A stretch of DNA of 64,000 nucleotides, taken from Gyromitra esculenta. Taxonomy: Eukaryota; Ascomycota; Pezizomycetes; Pezizales; Discinaceae. Location of the stretch: NCBI GenBank assembly GCA_038503075.1, contig JBCAML010000007.1, forward strand, positions 124,001-188,000. Direction: 5' to 3'. The notes under the pieces were generated by a model. That model was not told the DNA's origin, did not search any database, and saw only the letters and a program-made list of their open reading frames with translations. The position numbers and the translations under genes were made by a program. Below are positions 20,277 through 33,400 of this stretch, in pieces (position 1 is the stretch's first letter; the number at the start of each line of letters is the position of its first letter).

Positions 20277-22944
20277 TTGCCTGGTTTTTTTTTTTTGGCT
20301 GGGGTTGACTAGTTATCGTGGAGGAAGGGATGTCGGGGCCGGGGGGTTATAGGGGCTTACTGGGTCCGGTAAAATTGGGTATTGTGTGATAGGGCGTTTC
20401 GTCTGATCTTTTTATCCTGTCCGTTTAGATGGCTTTGGGTTCTTTTTGGGTAATTGGTAAAAAGGGAGGTAGCTTGCTGAACGAGTGATAGTTGGTGATA
20501 TAACTTGAGTACGTGAAGCATGGTGAGTTGTCTTAACAGCCGTGTAATTCTTGTACTTCTGTTTCTTTGCTCACGGCTACTATGGGTTTTTAATGGTAAT
20601 ACTGTTGGAGTTCCAAACTGCGCATGAAAGCGAGTGATATCTAATGATGTACGTCTATATATATTTTTTTGTGTTCCCTTCGCACGTAGGTACTTCATCA
20701 ACTTCATCATCTCCACCACCTCTCTGAGAAAAAAAATCAATCTCTACTCTGCACATACAACATCCTATTACTGCATAAACCACCCGTTTCACCGAACGCC
20801 TAGGAGTTTCGCCTTACGGTGAGATTCTCCAGGACGTCACTAGAACGAAGCCTCCTCTTCACTTGCCCTACATACGTAGTCACCTTCCTCACATTCTGTA
20901 GCTTCTATCAAGACGCATGAAAATTCCTACGTGTTCCAATACGTTCGTTTACACACCACACAGCAGGAAGCAACGCTTGCACACACAAAGAGGAAGGCAA
21001 AAGCAAAAGAATAATGAAGTATCATTGCATAAAGTATCACTCTCGTTTCAACCCACCCCCCTCCCCTTTTGAGGTTTTTTTCTTTCTTTCTTTCTCCACG
21101 CAAACAACGTGGGTCAGCCATCCACCATTCCCAGGCTTCGAGTGCACGGTGACTACCCTACTGATTCGTTTGCTTGCAATTGTTTTTTTCTTCAGCACGT
21201 GTGAATTCCTTCCCGCCACGTTCCTACCATGCAGCGATTGCTCCTGGAAATTACCAATATGCCGTTTCACGCCCGGTGCCACGGCTCATCATCCCCCTTT
21301 ATCCGAAAGCCAGCGCGATCTGTCCGGTACCGGGGGGGAATTAACTGTCGAGTGGGGTGGCCGGTACTGGAAGGTTGTAAGGTTGTAAGGTTGTCGTGGA
21401 CTGGTCAGCCACGCGTTGATTTGTTTGGTTGCCATGGAGCTGCGGTTGATACCCTGCTCAAACACTCGAGGAGGGGGGGCAAACCCCCTCTTTATCACCC
21501 TTATCGAGGGCGCAAATAGGGTCGTGACACACAGCTTGGCAGGCACGGAACTTCGTCACTCGGCGCAGGGGGCGTGTGGAGAGAAGAGACGGACGGGTGC
21601 AGATAGACTTTGTCGGTATCGTACCTGCATGAATGACCTTTTCTTTCGTACGCGAAGACGAAAAAGAGTGTCAGGAACTGTGTGCTGCTGTGTGCTACTG
21701 GCGGATGGACTGAAGATGTCGTCTGATAAGATTACGGGAGGGGGAGGTAATGATAGGGACCCCCGCCCTGGTGGCAGCAGGCACGAATTCCACATACTGT
21801 CTGCCCGCCTATCGTTACCCCGCCAGCTGCAGCTGTCGTCGTCACCACTTCTGCAGAGAAGGAGAATGGCTATCATCGCTGCGGTGACGATGGGCTCCAG
21901 CTTGGCAGGCACAGTACGGTACAGTACGGCACAGTACTCTGCAGCACTCAGCTTGCAGCCCATGCAGCTTGGCAACGTCCACGGATGGTTTCAGCACAAA
22001 TCATCGTCAGGCGCTTCCTTTCCAGGGCTGCCGGATTTCCATCGCATACAGCACGGGAAGCGAGCCCCCAGGGTCTACCCCTTGCTGTGGCGTTTCAGCT
22101 TAACTAGGCAATTCGCGATGGCAGGCGGCCATTGGAGATCTGGCTCGGGTATTCTTTTCACACTTCACGGACCGCGCGGAAGGTCGAGTCTGAATACTAG
22201 CCAGTAGACTGTGGATTTGGCTGCTCGTTTCATGTCCACTCCTGTTGAGGAGGCTCAGCCTGATGAGGCTTTCGTCCGAGAATGGATGGATAGGCGTAGA
22301 AGTACCAAGGATTGCGAATAAGCCCTAGCTAAAGGGTATGTACATGCTATTTTTATCCCTGCAGAGGCTCACCGCTGCAATAGATAGTCGAAGTCTGCTG
22401 AAATAGCAAAGACGCTTCCAATAATACCCAAAACCAGCAATCCCCAGCCCTTTTGGGGGTATAGGAAATAGTAGCTGTAGAAGCTTCACCCAGAATCTCA
22501 GGGCCGAGAGACCAGGAGTCCAAGGTGCGAAGGGCTGTACATGAGTTGATGTACCACTACACGTTCTGGAGCATCTTGCCCGACCCTCACCGCAGGACGA
22601 GCAGAGAGAGCTTCAGAGAGCCCCACAGCTCATGCCTTGGCGAGCCGCCGTGCAGATCTGGCTGCGTGCAGCAACCCTAACCCTGGCTCTGCAGTCTGGA
22701 CGTCTGGGCGACACCGCGCGCCTAGGGAAACGGGCCCAATGCAGTAGTTGGCTTCGCAGCGTAGCTATTAGCAGCTGTGGTAGTTGTTTTACTTGCTGTC
22801 TACCAACCCCGACCACTACAGTCAACGTACCCCAATGGATCTGCGCCCTCTGGATCCCTGGTTCTGGCTTGCTGGGTACCATTGGCCACCTAATTTACGC
22901 TGTCAATACTTGCACTAACTCAAACGGAAGACCTCACAGAAGGG

Positions 22945-23234
22945 GCTTCTGTATAAGTTGAGCTCGTTCTCTCCTCCTTTGTCGCCCTCCATCAACTATC
23001 GAGAGCAGCTCATTTCAACTGTCTTTCAGTTTCTTTTCTCCTTTCCGTTTCTTTTCACTCCCTTCTATTTTTCGCTTCTTCTCCTCAAAACGACTGGATC
23101 GTTTCTTTGAATTTGGTGCCATTCCTTACTGAACCAAGTTATTCTATCATCGCCAGCTAGTCTGCCTTTTTAAACTCCCACAAATACCTCTCTCGCTCCC
23201 TATAAACCAAATACAACCCACACAGCCCCTCACC
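22945..23234 (+). promoter_or_regulatory. Promoter and leader of the AA11 gene
   Basis: TATAAG at about 22,952 is followed by a pyrimidine-rich stretch (22,965-23,090), a common fungal core-promoter arrangement. The 280 bp down to the start codon contain no ATG. A TATAAA at 23,201 is probably too close to the start codon to be the core element. Confidence 0.5.
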
Positions 23235-24559
23235 ATGAATAAGATGCTGTTCCTCCTCTCCTTCCTGCTGCCTCTGGTTAGCGCGCACATGACCATGGTT
23301 GAGCCCCCAGCTCTTGCCTTGAAATCCAACAATTTCACCGCCGAGAACGACGTCGACTACAGTCTCTCCTCGCCCTTATCCTCCATGTCCGATTTCCCTT
23401 GCAAGGGCCACTTGAAGCTCCTTGGAACCCCGTCAGGACACTCAGTCGCAACCTGGGCCGCTGGATCCAGCCAATCGTTCTCTCTCGAAGCTGGTGCGCC
23501 CCACGGCGGTGGAAGCTGTCAGGCGTCTATTTCCGAGGACCAGGGAAAGACTTGGAGAGTCATTCAGTCCTATACCGGCGGATGTCCATCTACCGCGTCT
23601 ACCATTGTGTCCGATTCTTTCACTGTCCCTAAGAACACCATGAATGGCGATGTCATCTTTGGCTGGTATGTTCCTTCCCCATCCCTCATTATGAAGTAGG
23701 CCGCAGTTACTGATATGTAGATAGGACATGGTTCAACTTCGAGGGTAACAGAGAAATGTACATGAACTGCGCAGTCGTCACCATCACCGGCGGTGGCTCG
23801 TCCCCGGGTCTCAGCTCTCTCCCAGAGACCTTCGTGGCAAATATTGGAAACGGCTGCACTGTGCCCGCAAACGCTAATGTCGCGTTCCCCAACCCTGGTG
23901 CCAACAACCTCATAACCTCCCCAGGAACCCCTCCAGTCGGCACCTGCGGCACCGCCGCCGGCGGTAGCGGTAGCGGAAGTGGAAGCGGAAGTGGAAGCAA
24001 CACCCCAGCTGTCTCTGGCGCCCCTGTCGCCACCTCCTCCGCTGCCACCTCCGCCGCTGCCACCTCTATCGCCGCCACCTCCGTCGCCGCAGCCGTCCCT
24101 ATCGCTTCTTCCCACGCCGCAAACAACGGCCTGTACGCCTCCTCCGCCACATACAACAACGGACTATACACCCCACCCACCCCCACCCTCACCACCACCA
24201 AACCAGCTGCCGCCATCCCCACCCCGGCATCATCATCATCACCCCTGATCGCCCCCGCCGCCTCCGAACCCGTAATCTCGCCAGCCAGCTCCATCATCCC
24301 GTCCCACCCCACTTACGCCGGCACCAGCTACACAACTTCCGCTGTCGTCGCCGCAACCGGCACCGCGCTGCCGTCCTATGGCACCCCCGCCACCGCCACC
24401 GCTGTCGCGCCCTCGCCGAGCGAGTCCGCGGCCGCCCCGGACTGCAAGAGAAGTGTCAGGTACACGAGGTCCCTCCCCAAGGTCGTGCCCAGGCAGCCGG
24501 GCTGCATGTGTCAGTGCTCTGGTGGAGGAGTTCCGCAGTTTGTCGGCCAGTGTTCGTAG
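23235..24559 (+). CDS. Secreted AA11-type lytic polysaccharide monooxygenase
   Basis: Exons 23235-23665 and 23725-24559 give 421 aa. A signal peptide (residues 1-17, ending VSA) is followed by His18, the expected N-terminal copper ligand of the mature enzyme. The second histidine-brace ligand is His90 in the AA11 motif HGGGSCQ, and Tyr156 in MYMNC is a likely axial residue. The AA11 family oxidatively cleaves chitin, so cell-wall remodelling or use of chitin from other organisms is the likely role. The catalytic part ends near residue 235. Then comes a GS-repeat linker, a long Ala/Ser/Thr/Pro-rich (probably O-glycosylated) region, and a short tail with five cysteines. No GPI signal is evident. 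The intron splice restores FGWTWFN, typical of the family. Confidence 0.92.
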
Positions 24560-25436
24560 ATTGTTTATTCGCTCTTTAGGTTTTTTATATAAGAGATGGT
24601 TTTTTTGTTAGTTAGTGGGTTAGTTGGTTAGTTGGTTACTTGGTTACTTGAGTGTGAAATTGGGGTGAGGGGGCAGGGTGAGGGGGAGCGTCGGTTGAGC
24701 TGGCGCGAGAAAAGGGGGACGCATTCTTTATATATACTTTAATTTTCTTGAGTTTTTTCTTTTTCTCCTCGGGGGCCTTTTTCATATCTCCTATAGCTAG
24801 GGCGGGGTATTATTTTAAAGATGCTTTTTTTCTCTTTTTGGACAATAAAATATAAGTTTTTATATATACATGGCTCTAGTTCCTTGTGATCGGGTTTACT
24901 TATGTATATAAAAATAAAATAAAAGAGCTTTATTTGGAGCTCAACATCGATATTATAAAAACCCGGACACCATCGAAACTGGAGCTGAGTTTTGAAGTCA
25001 TCGAGTATCACTCGATGTGCCGAGGGATTGCATTGCACGTGATTGATGACAAACGGGAACAAGCCCATTAGCGTTCATGGGAGTTAGGTGCTGCACTCCT
25101 TGGCAGAACGAAAAGGCTTGCTGGTAGAACCCCCCATACCTATTTTTCCACCGTTGAAACTTCTATCTTGCATATATTGGACGCAAATAGAATTATATCG
25201 CCTGCAGAATTTTATCTGCTACGAGAGAAAGACAAGTAATTATACTATCATTACTATTATTCAGGAAAAAAAGGGCCCCAGCCGGAACCGCTCTAAATAA
25301 AGATCTCAAACACACACTAAAAATATTTCAGTCACGTGACAAACTTGCACGGAACCGCTGGAGTAAACCTAACCCTTTCAAACCAATCCATCACGCATCG
25401 CAATTATTATTATTTTAGGCGTTAGCAATTTCTATT
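24560..25436. other. Intergenic between convergent AA11 and hypothetical gene
   Basis: Convergent 3' ends. It contains T-rich and GTTAGTTGG-repeat sequence just after the AA11 stop, then AT-rich DNA. No gene is seen. Confidence 0.6.
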
Positions 25437-26399
25437 TTATCTGATTATGTCGAATTCCCGAGTCGCTTGTACGTAGGCGTCCCTCTCCCAGCTCTCTGGC
25501 ACAAACGATTTTCTATGCGATCTTCCTTGCTCTCTGAGTTCCCTTCTGCAGGCAACCAAGATATCGCTGTAGATCAGGATGTCTTCGTCGAGGCTAGCAA
25601 GCTCAACTTCGATAAAGTCTTGAGTATTTCTGCAGTCTGGAGGCCTGGCGTCCCGGGTTTCAGATAGCACGATGTGGGTTAGTTCAAGAACGGATACAAG
25701 TTCTTCGATCACGTTGGTCTCGACGTCTAGCGAGGGTGTGCTGATGCAGGAATCTCTCATCCCGGACCAGTGGAATCGTTGCTGAAAGCTGCTCCAGCGG
25801 TGGTGGAGCTGGATTTCGAGAGTGTAGCGGAAACGCCAGAGGGCGTGGTAGTCTTCGAGGGAGGGTGCTGTAGATGGTGTTAGTTTCGCGAATAGTAGCG
25901 GGGAAAACGTATGTATGTAATATGCGTATTCACCGATGCCGAGAATTTTAGGGACCTTGATCCCCCTCAATCTCGATGAGGAGTCTTGGATATCTGAATC
26001 AACATTAAACCTTTCTTGGAGATCAGAGGTAGCACTAGGGGTCGAGCTGGAGTCGGTTTTGTTCGAGGATGTGTTAGAGCTCCACGGGACGGGTTTCCTT
26101 GCTACTCGTCGAGGCTTGAGCGGAGGTGTGATTTCTGTCTGTGGGATATCGGAATTGGAGGTGTCGAGATATGACGCTTTTTCAGGGTTTCCTGGGGTAT
26201 TTTTGCTATTAGGCATTGGTCCGCCATTGTGGAAATCATTTGGTTTATATTTTGGGATGCTATAGTTGGGCATAGCTCTTGGTTTATAGGCTCTAAAACT
26301 GGGAATCGTATCGTGGTAGGCTGGGCTTGAAGCTGTGCTGATTTGAAGGGGGTCCTGGGAGTTGATGCTGGAGAAGTTAGCCAGGTGACGGAAATCCAT
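25437..26399 (-). CDS. Hypothetical protein, 298 aa (or 320 aa with intron retained)
   Basis: Starts at ATG 26,399 (MDFRHLANF). A GT-AG intron of 66 nt (25,933-25,868; GTGAAT...CTACAG) joins ...KILGI to APSLEDYHALWRF and gives 298 aa. Because the intron is a multiple of three without a stop, the unspliced message also reads through (320 aa). The first about 150 residues are Pro/Ser/Asn-rich and look disordered. The last about 150 are richer in helix-forming residues (EDYHALWRFRYTLEIQLHH, then an acidic stretch) and may form a folded domain. I recognise no family. Neighbours give no functional hint. Confidence 0.6.
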   Translation of the reverse strand: MDFRHLANFSSINSQDPLQISTASSPAYHDTIPSFRAYKPRAMPNYSIPKYKPNDFHNGGPMPNSKNTPGNPEKASYLDTSNSDIPQTEITPPLKPRRVARKPVPWSSNTSSNKTDSSSTPSATSDLQERFNVDSDIQDSSSRLRGIKVPKILGIGEYAYYIHTFSPLLFAKLTPSTAPSLEDYHALWRFRYTLEIQLHHRWSSFQQRFHWSGMRDSCISTPSLDVETNVIEELVSVLELTHIVLSETRDARPPDCRNTQDFIEVELASLDEDILIYSDILVACRRELREQGRSHRKSFVPESWERDAYVQATREFDIIR

Positions 26400-28569
26400 T
26401 TCGACTATTCCGGTTAGCTAAAACTAGTAGAAGTTCGCAAAAAAGAATACCAATAGCAGAAATAGTTTTCTCTCTAGAGTAGCTTTCGAAGATAACGAGT
26501 TAAATAATAGTTGATGCTTAGCTTTTTTTGAGGGGTGTCTAGTCCAAGCTACGAGGTGTGTAAATTAAATTTAACCAGATACAAGCACGGTAGTATTAAA
26601 TAAACGGACATCACTGCCCCCAAATTGTTGTTGTGGCTCACCCTTTCTATAGCTGATATTCCTTAGGCTCAAAATACCACCGAAATCATATTATGGTGCT
26701 CGATTTGCTACTATCTACCGGCGAAGCCAATAAGCTTGTTGTGCGTGTGATAATAGAAGACAGCCACCTAGCTGAGCATTTCCTATCAGTCAGGAGAAAG
26801 TCTTAGCACCTCCTCCGCTATTCGTGCCCCAAATTCTCTCGCATTACATAGCCAAGATAGTGACCGTCGAAGAATCATACTATTCCGAACAGATGCCCAG
26901 ATACAAATCTGCAGGTGTCTAACAAAATCAATTCTACGACCTCGTCGATCGATAGCTATGTAATTTTTACCTTCCCTCGATGGCCAGAACACGACACTTC
27001 ATCCGTAGACCCAACTATCCCACCCGGACACTATCACCCTTATCTTACAAAAAAAATTATCGAGGAGACTAACCCCCAGCCACCCCGCACCATGTGCTGC
27101 CAGTATACTCTAGTCTCCAATTTATTTGTGGGCATTCGTTCCTAAACCGCGCATTCATCCCTGTCTTGGCGGATAGCTAGCAACTTACTCTACATACAGC
27201 TTCGACAGATACACCTCCCGGTCCAAATCGGTGGGCAGAAAACGCGATCGATGTCTGCGGGTATAAGTGAAACGTATTATGGGACAGGCTAAGAGAACAG
27301 GGCTGAGAGTGAATACACGGGGTTTGCTGGTGCGGCTTCATCAGTTGGATGGTATGATTGGGTGTTTGTAATAGTGTTCGATCTCCCTTCTAGGGCATCT
27401 GACTACTTATATACGTTTGGGCCTATTTGTTTATTTCACGTTCTGACTCTTTCATTGATAGAGAGCCCTAGGAGGTTTACGTTCTTGCTTCTTCCCGGAG
27501 TTAGGACTAGTATCACTTCGGTGTTGTTGGGGTTTAGTCAAATTTTTGAATATCAAGATGAAGGATCAACTTTCAAGGTTAATAAACGGCTAGGAACCCT
27601 AATAGCCTTTTAGAGGTTGTTGGATATACGGTAAAGACACTGATTGGTCACGGAGTCTCCATTCCTCCTCAAATGATGGCCACGGTAGAGTCAAACCTAG
27701 CGATCCAAAGAATGACGATGTCAAGATTCTCAGAATCGATAAGAATTCTAACAAAATTCGATGTGACCTCATATCACTTATATATTACTAAACTCTCAGC
27801 CCACCGTCCAAATCGATACTCTTATATTATACACGTAGGTAACGGTAACTAAAGTGCAAGTGGTGACATTCATTCTGTTCGGCGCTAAGTAAGGCAAGGC
27901 ACCCACAAATAAATGTATCTTACCGTGCAGCTGGTAACTTTTTTTTGTTCGATTTATGGCTAGGCAATTCTATTGGGCAAATCACAATGATTTGTATCTA
28001 TATTTACATATATAGTAGATCCTAATAAAATCACTGTCAAGCATACACTAAGTGCATCTAAGGATTCTCGTGCTTATAGTGTATAGATAAGATAAAAGCG
28101 AAACGACCTTACCAACGATTGGTACTTATCGCCTCATAGTGTTATCCTTGCTACGTGTAGTCATACAGGCAGGCACTTTCTCAACACAAACGCTGCATGT
28201 TATGCCCGTCAAGATCGGTTGTTCCACAATTTCAAAGACGCCCACATCTCCTCCCCGCCTTATCCATTCGTTTGTTCTGCGCATCTGATGCCGTGCTCAC
28301 CGCTGCAGGAACCCGCTCAATGGTCCCATGGTCCGGGGGGCATGAGAGGTCACTTTAAATTAAGCGATTCCCATCAAGCGATTCCTTTGCTCCTGGTCCT
28401 GATGTATAAAGGCGGGGCACACAGATAAGCATAGATAAGACGGTCACGTGCGAGGGGCATCTTGGAATCTTACATCAGCCCAAACAACAACCTCGTTATG
28501 TTCGCTTGCCCAAGACCCTTATAACTCTCACCCTACCCCACAATTGACTTGCAAAATCAACAAGGAACC
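26400..28569. other. Intergenic, 2.2 kb, upstream of NPT1
   Basis: No convincing gene; ORFs here are under 85 codons and lack family features. It is the promoter side of both the hypothetical gene and NPT1. The last 250 bp hold the NPT1 promoter elements listed separately. Confidence 0.55.
28362..28569 (+). promoter_or_regulatory. NPT1 promoter elements
   Basis: A TATAAA box at 28,405-28,410 lies 160 bp upstream of the start codon. Upstream are two direct repeats of AAGCGATTCC (28,362-28,371 and 28,376-28,385), and downstream a TCACGTGC E-box-like site at about 28,443-28,450. The repeats could be activator sites; this is inference. Confidence 0.5.
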
Positions 28570-30413
28570 ATGACAGAACCAACTTCAAGCCGCCGAGGCG
28601 GCCCTACCGCTGAGGGAATATATTCTCTGCTCGATACCGACCTTTACAAGCTTACCATGCAGTGCGCCATCCTGAGGAGCTATCACGATGTCGGTTTGTT
28701 TACCGAGCTTACTGCTACAGCAGAAAATCACTTTTCAAAGGGGGAGTTATTCTAGATATCTGGACTAATCTGAGGTGTCTGTTCGCCAGATGTAACCTGC
28801 GCGTTCACGAACCGTACACCCGACCTCAAGCTCACCCGAGCTGGCTTCGAGTGGCTACAGCTACAATGTACCAGTTTGTCCCCCCCCCGAGAATTTCTTG
28901 CTGGTATAGCTATCTCTAACTATGCTACAGAACTCGGAGACCTTCGGTCAACTCCCGACGAACTCAATTTCTTAAAATCCTCTTGCCCTTATCTTCCCGC
29001 AGCTTACATTTCCTACTTCGAGCAGTTCTACTTTAAGCCAGCGGAACAACTTGTCTTAACGTTCACCCCGAGAAAAGATGTCAGCGAACGGATGGAATCT
29101 GAGGAGGGAGATATCTTGAACGATAAACAAGAATTCGTTCGTGTCTTATCATCCGTCAGAAATCAGCGACCAAGGCTAAAGATGGTGTAGGGCGACGTCA
29201 AAATCGATATCAGAGGGAAGTGGGTGGAAACAATTCTCTATGAGATTCCACTATTAGTGTTGATTAGCGAGGCGTTTTTCAAGTTTTCGAATACCGACTG
29301 GAATTATGAGGGACAAGAGGAGCAAGCGTATGCACAGCCATTTTCTGTTCCCTGTTAATCTGAATGCTAATTAGTTGCACGGTTTATAGGTATAATAAAG
29401 GCAAGCAGCTGCTAAATAATGGATGTGTATTTTCAGAGTTTGGTAGCAGGAGACGGAGAAGCTATCGTACGTGTTTCTGTTCGAATAAGATTAATTATCT
29501 AGCTCACAGATTGGTACGATGTAGATACCCAAGAATTGGTGCTTCAGGGCCTGATCCGCGCCAATCAAGAACATGGAGACGGCCCTGGACGTCTCAGTGG
29601 TACAAGTAATGTCCACTTTGCCCACAGGTTCGGCCTAACCCCCATCGGAACTGTCGCCCATGAATGGTTCATGGGTATTGCTGCCATCACTGGTGATTAT
29701 GTTTCCGCCAACGAAATTGGTCTCCGTGAATGGATCAGTTGTTTCGGCGAAGGGGTAAGCTTTATTCTCGCAATCCTAGCCTCTTCTATAACTGACGCGC
29801 CCTAAGGTTCTCGGAATCGCCCTGACGGACACATTCGGTACTGAACAATTTCTCCGCTGCTTTTCTCGTCCCTACAACTCCGAAAAATCCTACGCCGAGG
29901 TATATGCTGGTGTCCGCCAAGACTCTGGGGACCCAGAAACGTTCGTTAAGATTATGAGAAGATTTTACGATAGCCAAGGCATCAAGGAGAAGAAAACCAT
30001 TGTTTTCTCAGATAGTTTGGATGTTGAGCTCTGTTTGAAGTATCATAAAGCTGCACAGGAGGCTGGGTTCGCCGTGAGTTTTGGAGTTGGGACATTTTTG
30101 ACCAGTGAGTTTCCTTCCTTTTGGCTCCCCTTCTTGCTTTGACGTAGCGTCCTCCTTTGGTGGGCGGTTGTTAACAGCGGAAATAGACGACTTTAATCAT
30201 CTTTCTCAACCCAGTAAGAAGTCAATCCCCTTGAACATCGTCATCAAACTCTCCTCCGCAAATGGCAATCCCGCCGTCAAGATCAGTGACAATATCGGCA
30301 AGAACACTGGCGATAAAGCCACGGTCGATAAAGTCAAGCAGGAGCTCGGATATACGGAGAAGACCTGGGAGGATGGAGATGAGAGGTTTAGATGGGGTGG
30401 TAATACAAAATAA
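28570..30413 (+). CDS. NPT1: Nicotinate phosphoribosyltransferase
   Basis: Eight exons: 28570-28693, 28790-28873, 28931-29136, 29191-29327, 29390-29466, 29525-29754, 29807-30104 and 30187-30413, giving about 460 aa. It makes nicotinate mononucleotide from nicotinate and PRPP with ATP hydrolysis, the entry step of NAD+ salvage (Preiss-Handler pathway). Diagnostic segments: [49 protein letters not shown] (His255 is the position autophosphorylated in family members), [14 protein letters not shown] and GVGTFLTNDF. The third intron is the uncertain one: an in-frame TAG at 29,188-29,190 directly precedes GGC GAC, so a 48-54 nt intron ending there is needed (donor at 29,137 or 29,143). Intron 6 ends in AAG. 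The first two introns both start GTTTGT. Confidence 0.94.
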
Positions 30414-33400
30414 ATAGCGCCAGGAATCATGTTACTATATCACTAGGTTAAAATCTTTGGGAATAGAGGGTTTACAAAGGGATATGACCACTCTACACTA
30501 TATTCTTTTTGTTCGATATCCCAGCCAAAAACTCCACATCAGTATAAAACCAGACAGATAAGTATATAAACACGTGATGAGCCTTGGCAATTCCACACCA
30601 ACCACCCCATCATCCCACACTCCTACTCCAAACAATCAACTACAGACACCTCGATACACATTCACACATTGAAATATCAAAGTACCAAGAATTACTATTC
30701 AGTTTCCATCAACCAGGGTGAGGGTCATCGCGCCTCGTGGATCGCTCCACTTCGTAATTTAACATTCCATGGACCGATTAGGGTTCGGTCCGAGCGATTG
30801 TCCCACACACAGGCAATAGGCGAACTTGAAAATATTGGAAAGCTATCCCTTACGCTGGTGAAGCTGCCAATTAATTTGGTGGCTGAGCGCAAGGTTTCAT
30901 TTCAGCCCCGTATCCGGATAGGAAACTCCTCAATACAGCAAGATCGTCCATTTATCTACCTGATCGAGGTTGACATATTTGGCAGCCTCTAAGCACCAGC
31001 GTAAGAGATAAGATAGCTATGGCATGAGGTAGATGAGCAACGAAAACAAACAACAGTGTTAACACTTGAAATTTCTCGCTCTACGCAAGCAATGAAAAAC
31101 AAACTTGACAGCGAGGAGACCAGAATTCAAAAAAAATAATCATTTCTTAGGACTTGAGGCTCACTCACTCACTCACTCCGTCGCTTTCGTCCCATTTCGA
31201 GGGATAGTTCGCGGAAACACTTTCTGCCATCACGTACGCTTTTTGGTTATGGATTAAGATCCAGAAACTATGCTGGTGGAAAACCAATGCTACAACAATC
31301 AAACAAAATGATAGATATACTTACCTTCCCAATCCCATTAAGAGAGTCTAGTGCACTAATTGAGATTAATTTTAGAGTATCTGGATTTGATTTTATGTCT
31401 AGATCTAGATTGTTCCTCTCCTCCGTTAGTTGTTTCGTTTGCTCCAATGATTCTCAACTAAGGAGTCATTCATGCATATGAAGAAGATCATTGAAGACAG
31501 CATATTGTTGGGAGGAGATCCAGAAATTCAATACCATCTCGCAGCGGACATATCAGGCCGCGCCGCCGAGGGAGTCTTATTTCAACTCCTAAACGTCCAA
31601 ACAGGTACGATATCACAATATAAGTACCGGTAAAACGAGAGAATAGTAGTGTTGTCTTCGCTCCAGAAGAAGCCAAGTACCATACAACTAAACAAGAAGC
31701 ACCAACATTAGTCAGAAAAGATACTACACCGATGATGAGAAGAGTCAAAATTCCTACATTAAGCGGAGGAACTTATCTTCCTACCTGGAGGCTGGAATTC
31801 CTCTTGGCGCAAGAGCTTATCATTCTATATGCAAAACGCATACAAATTTAGGATGCCGTGAAGAGCTCGAAAATCATCCGCCATTTAATGGAAAACCAAC
31901 TTGAGAAGTGGTGGGTAATGCTAGGCGGTTTAGCTCAACGAGCGAGTCAATTATAAACCGTTGAGAGGTTATCTTCCATCTAGTCGAATATTAAACCTGC
32001 CAAAGCTACGCTATCCAAGTAAACCGCACCAAACATAACCAAGACCACCCAGACAAACACCACCGCACAAATAAGCAACTCGAGCAGCGTTTCTTCATAC
32101 CTTGAGATTTCGCGGCTTCTCGGAAGACCAATTCGAAACTACGCCTAGTTCAGCTTCACTCGTCATCGTCAAGGTTTACGGTATACGAGATAGTTTACGG
32201 AAGCACGTGGTAACCCGCAAAATGCCGCAAGTGAGTCACATGTACATATAGTAAATTCTTATTTAAATTCAACAAATGCATTTTGCTTTTATAGGTGATA
32301 TACGGAGTCATTCACTGTTACACACACAAGTGTCCAGGCAGACGAACAGTCTTAACATACAGATAACTGCTTACAGATTCCTAAAATAGTTAAGTCTCAG
32401 GATTCTCCGATCACAGTATTAATCATACCTCGGCCCAAACGCGAAGAGATCTGCTAACAGCGCGGATACCCGTAATCAGTACCCCAGGAGTCAATTTCGC
32501 GTGATAGCTAGCGCATGCACTAAACCAGCCTCGTATTATGTAAAGCGCGACAATGGGAAGCTATTGATAGGAAGGTGCGCAGTTTAATTAACAGCTCCTG
32601 CCAATATGGCCAAGGCAGTTAGCACTGACATCGTCCTCGTGATCCATACATGTGAATACGAACCTGAGGGAGTTCCCAGAGACCATTCATGACCAAAGCC
32701 TCGGAGGATCTCCCGATCACCCCAAGAAGCTTTTGGAAATGTCTTAGGGTTCCTCAATTGTTCCTCTTGGAAAGATTGACTCCTGTGCCAAAAGGGATAC
32801 CGGCTCAGGCGTAGGATCTTCTACTCCTCTCGTCACTCTTGATTGCCCCCATTTTCGTTGGGTTCCTTATATCCTAAAGACCCCAGTAATAGACCTGCCA
32901 AGTAACTAGTCAGAGCATGAAATAAAACTTTATCCAACTAGTTCAAAGCTTGAAACCCCCAGAAACATACCTAATTTCTAAAATCGAGCGACGTCTCCTG
33001 AAATAATTCCCTACCCAATTCGTCCAACCCCTCTGCATAGATATATGCTCAAACTTGCGTTGCCCCATCACACCTAGGATCGTGGAAACGCGGTTTGTAG
33101 ATAGCAGCAGCAGGGAGGAGGGAGGAGATGAAAATATGGTGAATGGTAAAGCGTGGTCACTTGTTAGCTTTAATTTTGACCTTTGAGTGTTTGATATACC
33201 AGAAAGAGTCTCACAGCCATATGCCTTTGTATTCCTCCCGAGTAAACAAATAAACTTGCGTTTTCTCATCATGAAAAATCACTCATCGTATCGTCCGAAA
33301 ATCTGGTAACCAGGCCGATCGGGGTTTTAGCCCTTGGGATTTCTCGGCTTCTCTCGGAGGGTTTTTGGAGCGGTGGCTCGAGTTTCTCTATGCCTCAGAC

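Larger units (their letters stand above)
17902..23234. other. Intergenic, 5.3 kb, between THI20 and the AA11 gene
   Basis: No convincing gene. It contains one MITE-like element (18,974-19,203), an ACGT tetranucleotide run near 19,293-19,308, and GC-rich stretches at 21,400-22,900 where long ORFs open on both strands. Those ORFs lack ATG starts or family features. A phrase beginning MSTPVEEAQPDEAF at about 22,231 runs into a stop after 28 codons and may be a gene or transposon scrap. The last 280 bp are the AA11 promoter and leader. Confidence 0.6.

Noticed and set aside
21416..22207. 263-codon open frame on the plus strand, with a 139-codon frame opposite
   Set aside because: No ATG at the frame start, GC-rich DNA with open frames on both strands, Arg/Ser-rich low-information sequence and no recognisable domain.
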